Assembly: GCA_002729415.1 (NCBI GenBank)
Contig: PBXZ01000129.1
Coordinates: forward strand, 1 to 9,844
From: UBA9662 sp002729415
Lineage (GTDB): Bacteria; Poribacteria; WGA-4E; UBA9662
Length of the DNA stretch: 9,844 nt
Direction: 5' to 3'
A program made the position numbers and the translations under genes. How positions within the stretch are numbered: position 1 is the first letter of the stretch; each line of letters starts with the position of its first letter. The notes beneath the pieces are model-generated. The model saw only the letters and a list, made by a program, of their open reading frames with translations. It ran no database searches and was not told the origin of the DNA. Below, in pieces: positions 7,940 through 9,844 of the stretch.

Positions 7940-9844
7940 TTATAACCCGCGATTTTCAGCACAATTACCATTTTTTTTACCAAGCAACAATTTTTCTAGA
8001 TTAACGGTAACTTGCTGAAAAACACTGAACCAGTCACCAAGTTTTTCAGGACGAAACAGAGTCATTGAAGAATACCACGGTGAATCAGAGCGACTTAACA
8101 TCCACCTCCAATCAGGTACGTAGTGTAACAACGTCCAAACGGGCTTTCCCAACGCTCCTGCCATATGTACTGTTGTGTTGGAAGTCGAAATCACTAGATC
8201 CAGAGCAGAGACTTGGGCAGCGAAATCATCTAGATTTTCGAGTGGATCTATATCCTTATCTCGGTAAATTTTAATACCAGACTTACCAATGAATGCATCA
8301 ACTTCATCTTGCACATCGCCATACTGAAGACTAATGAAGAAACAGTCCTGCTGAAAATGGGACAAAAAGCTTTCCCAGTGATCTAGAGATGTGCTCTTTA
8401 ATTTTCCAAAACTACTATTTTTACTTTTCCATGAGATGCCAATGATAAATTTACAGTTTGACAATTGTAAGTACTTGCGCCGAAGTACCTCAGTTTTATG
8501 ACGACATGCTTCAAGATAAGAAACACACTTCACAAAACTATCCTCATTGGGCAGAAGATATCGAGGGAGACTACCAACAGGAGCTTGGAAATCGATAGAC
8601 TCATCCAAGAGTCGGGAATGTGGTGGACTTTGAACTGGGAGAAAATCGATCCCAGGAAAAGAACGCTGAAAAATAGGGAGGAGGCGATGTTCAGATTCCA
8701 CAAAAATACGCTGGGCATGATACCGCAATTTTAGCAGTAAGGAAGCAAACATAATATGATCGCCCACCCCTTGCTCCATCCAAATCAAAATTGATTTGTT
8801 ATCCAGTCGACTGCCATCCCACAGTGGCTGTGGAAAATCGGTTTTGACATAAGATCGACAAAAATCCGATTGCTCCGCATACTGTTCAACTTGTCGCCGT
8901 GTACTGCCAATTCGCCATCGTTTTTCGTAAAGAACCCATCCCCGAGAAAATATACCTTTGGTTAACAATGTCAGACCCAAATTATGCTCAGCTTCATCAT
9001 AATTAGGGTGAATCCTCAGAGCACAATTATAAGCTTGAATTGCCTCCTCGATTCGGCCTAAGCATTTCAAGGAATTTCCCAAATTATTATAAACTTCAAA
9101 ATAATCTGACTTTAATCCAAGAGCACTCTGATATGCATCAATAGATTGGTTAAAGTCTCCAAAGTCATGAAAAATTAGGCCTATTCCATTATAGGCTCCG
9201 GGAATATTGGAATTAATGTCAAGAGCACACTTATATGCTTCCAACGCAACCTCCAATCTATCTGCGGCTTTAAGAGCGTTGGCAAAATTGTAATGGATCT
9301 CAGCCACCTGTGGTTTGATAGCCAAAGCCTTCTGGAAAACTTGAAGTGCATCCTCTGGCTGCCCAAGTTCATTGTAGATATTACCAAGATTATTGTAAGC
9401 TTCATAGTTATGTCCATCGAGTTCGATTGCCCTTTTACAGGAATTTATGGCTTTATCAAATTGTCCAAGTCCAGCGAAAGATACTCCTATGTCACTATGC
9501 GTTTGGGAATGTTTTGGGTTAATACGAATGGCATGTTGATAAGCTTGAATCGCTTCTTCTAACTTGTTGAGTCCATACAAAATATTCCCATAACTATTAT
9601 GAATTTCAGCGATATTAGGATTAAGTTTTAATGCCTGTTGAAAAGCTTGAAGCGCTTCCTCAAAATGTCTAAGTTCAGCATAAGCAACACCTAGATTACT
9701 GTAGGCATATGGATAGCCAGGATTAATTTCAATGGCTGTCTTATAGGCTCCAATTGCCTCTTCAATTTCTCCTGTGATTTTCAACACAGTTCCTAAATTA
9801 TTATGAATTTCAGCGATATTAGGATTAAGTTTTAATGCCTGCTG
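7940..9844 (-). CDS. TPR-repeat glycosyltransferase, 5' end outside the window (partial)
   Basis: At least 634 residues are encoded; the frame is open to the right edge. Codons 9844-9788 continue the TPR pattern (NPNIAEIHNNLG), so the GTG at 9787 is internal and not the start. About eight complete 34-residue TPRs and a half repeat are visible, then GWVLYEKRW introduces a GT-B-like domain. Counting from the window edge, key motifs are PLWDG (about 340), WMEQGVGDHIMFASLLLKL (355-373), FIIGISWKSKN (467-477), and STSNTTVHMAGALGKPVW (about 553-570), followed by VPDWRWM and SPWYSSMTLFRP. The SNTTVHMAGALGKP segment resembles the donor-binding end of GT9 heptosyltransferases and related TPR-coupled GT41-like proteins. 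The same motif order occurs in the 1078-2682 gene, though the two are clearly diverged. No Ns occur here. It is upstream of, and probably co-transcribed with, the twin methyltransferases. Donor and acceptor are unknown; O-linked protein glycosylation is one possibility. Confidence 0.85.
   Translation of the reverse strand, partial: QQALKLNPNIAEIHNNLGTVLKITGEIEEAIGAYKTAIEINPGYPYAYSNLGVAYAELRHFEEALQAFQQALKLNPNIAEIHNSYGNILYGLNKLEEAIQAYQHAIRINPKHSQTHSDIGVSFAGLGQFDKAINSCKRAIELDGHNYEAYNNLGNIYNELGQPEDALQVFQKALAIKPQVAEIHYNFANALKAADRLEVALEAYKCALDINSNIPGAYNGIGLIFHDFGDFNQSIDAYQSALGLKSDYFEVYNNLGNSLKCLGRIEEAIQAYNCALRIHPNYDEAEHNLGLTLLTKGIFSRGWVLYEKRWRIGSTRRQVEQYAEQSDFCRSYVKTDFPQPLWDGSRLDNKSILIWMEQGVGDHIMFASLLLKLRYHAQRIFVESEHRLLPIFQRSFPGIDFLPVQSPPHSRLLDESIDFQAPVGSLPRYLLPNEDSFVKCVSYLEACRHKTEVLRRKYLQLSNCKFIIGISWKSKNSSFGKLKSTSLDHWESFLSHFQQDCFFISLQYGDVQDEVDAFIGKSGIKIYRDKDIDPLENLDDFAAQVSALDLVISTSNTTVHMAGALGKPVWTLLHYVPDWRWMLSRSDSPWYSSMTLFRPEKLGDWFSVFQQVTVNLEKLLLGKKNGNCAENRGL
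9595..9640. repeat. Near-identical TPR-coding repeat, copy A
   Basis: These 46 nt match 9799-9844 with a single mismatch (9638 t versus 9842 c). The offset is 204 nt, exactly two 34-residue TPR units. It encodes QQALKLNPNIAEIHN. Confidence 0.85.
9799..9844. repeat. Near-identical TPR-coding repeat, copy B, cut by the window edge
   Basis: This is the second copy of the 46-nt match, 204 nt from copy A. It reaches the last base, so the true repeat may be longer. It shows that the TPR array continues upstream and was recently expanded or homogenised in two-TPR steps. Confidence 0.85.

Noticed and set aside
8498..8734. Plus- and minus-strand alternative frames inside the right-edge glycosyltransferase
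   Set aside because: The annotated frame carries the glycosyltransferase motifs on both sides of this stretch; the alternatives have none.
9293..9562. Plus-strand open frame of 89 codons
   Set aside because: It lies opposite the regular 102-nt TPR periodicity, which often leaves the antisense strand open; no motif is seen.
1..9844. tRNA, rRNA, insertion sequence or integrase genes
   Set aside because: None was recognised by eye on either strand: no transposase or recombinase motifs and no cloverleaf. The island character rests only on gene content.

Overview
The window is an AT-rich bacterial accessory region. Every supportable gene lies on the minus strand, so the transcriptional order runs from the right edge to the left. 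It is built from two protein architectures. One is TPR repeats joined to a class I SAM-dependent methyltransferase domain. The other is TPR repeats joined to a GT-B-like (GT9/GT41-like) glycosyltransferase domain. A free-standing GT-A-type glycosyltransferase completes the set. From general knowledge, such gene families are abundant in large sulfur-oxidising gammaproteobacteria (Beggiatoa/Thiomargarita-type), cyanobacteria and some magnetotactic lineages. A Thiotrichales-like source is only a weak guess, because the window holds no phylogenetic marker.

Layout in transcription order. Positions 9844-7940 hold a TPR glycosyltransferase whose 5' end lies outside the window. Positions 7888-6713 and 6690-5479 hold two tandem paralogous TPR-methyltransferases. 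After a 234-nt gap with a possible promoter comes a large TPR-methyltransferase (5244-2737). A second TPR glycosyltransferase follows (2682-1078), then a GT-A glycosyltransferase (957-256). The leftmost 255 nt carry no intact gene, only a possible decayed coding remnant. Short gaps within 9844-5479 and 5244-1078 suggest two co-transcribed blocks.

The open frame from 5304 to 1078 would encode one 1408-residue TPR-methyltransferase-TPR-glycosyltransferase protein. I read it as two genes. A TNA codon at 2737-2739, which can be TAA or TGA, falls where the first protein looks finished. An SD-like site, an ATG and a typical TPR-protein N-terminus follow within about 55 nt.

Many positions are N. 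They are concentrated in the second TPR-glycosyltransferase gene and in one of the two duplicated methyltransferase genes, and in a segment I inspected they favour third codon positions. This looks like a consensus over divergent strains or collapsed paralogues rather than random error. Taken together, the genes look like a glycan-building and glycan-methylating island, perhaps for surface polysaccharide or protein glycosylation. No acceptor or target gene is visible, so the pathway is inferred.
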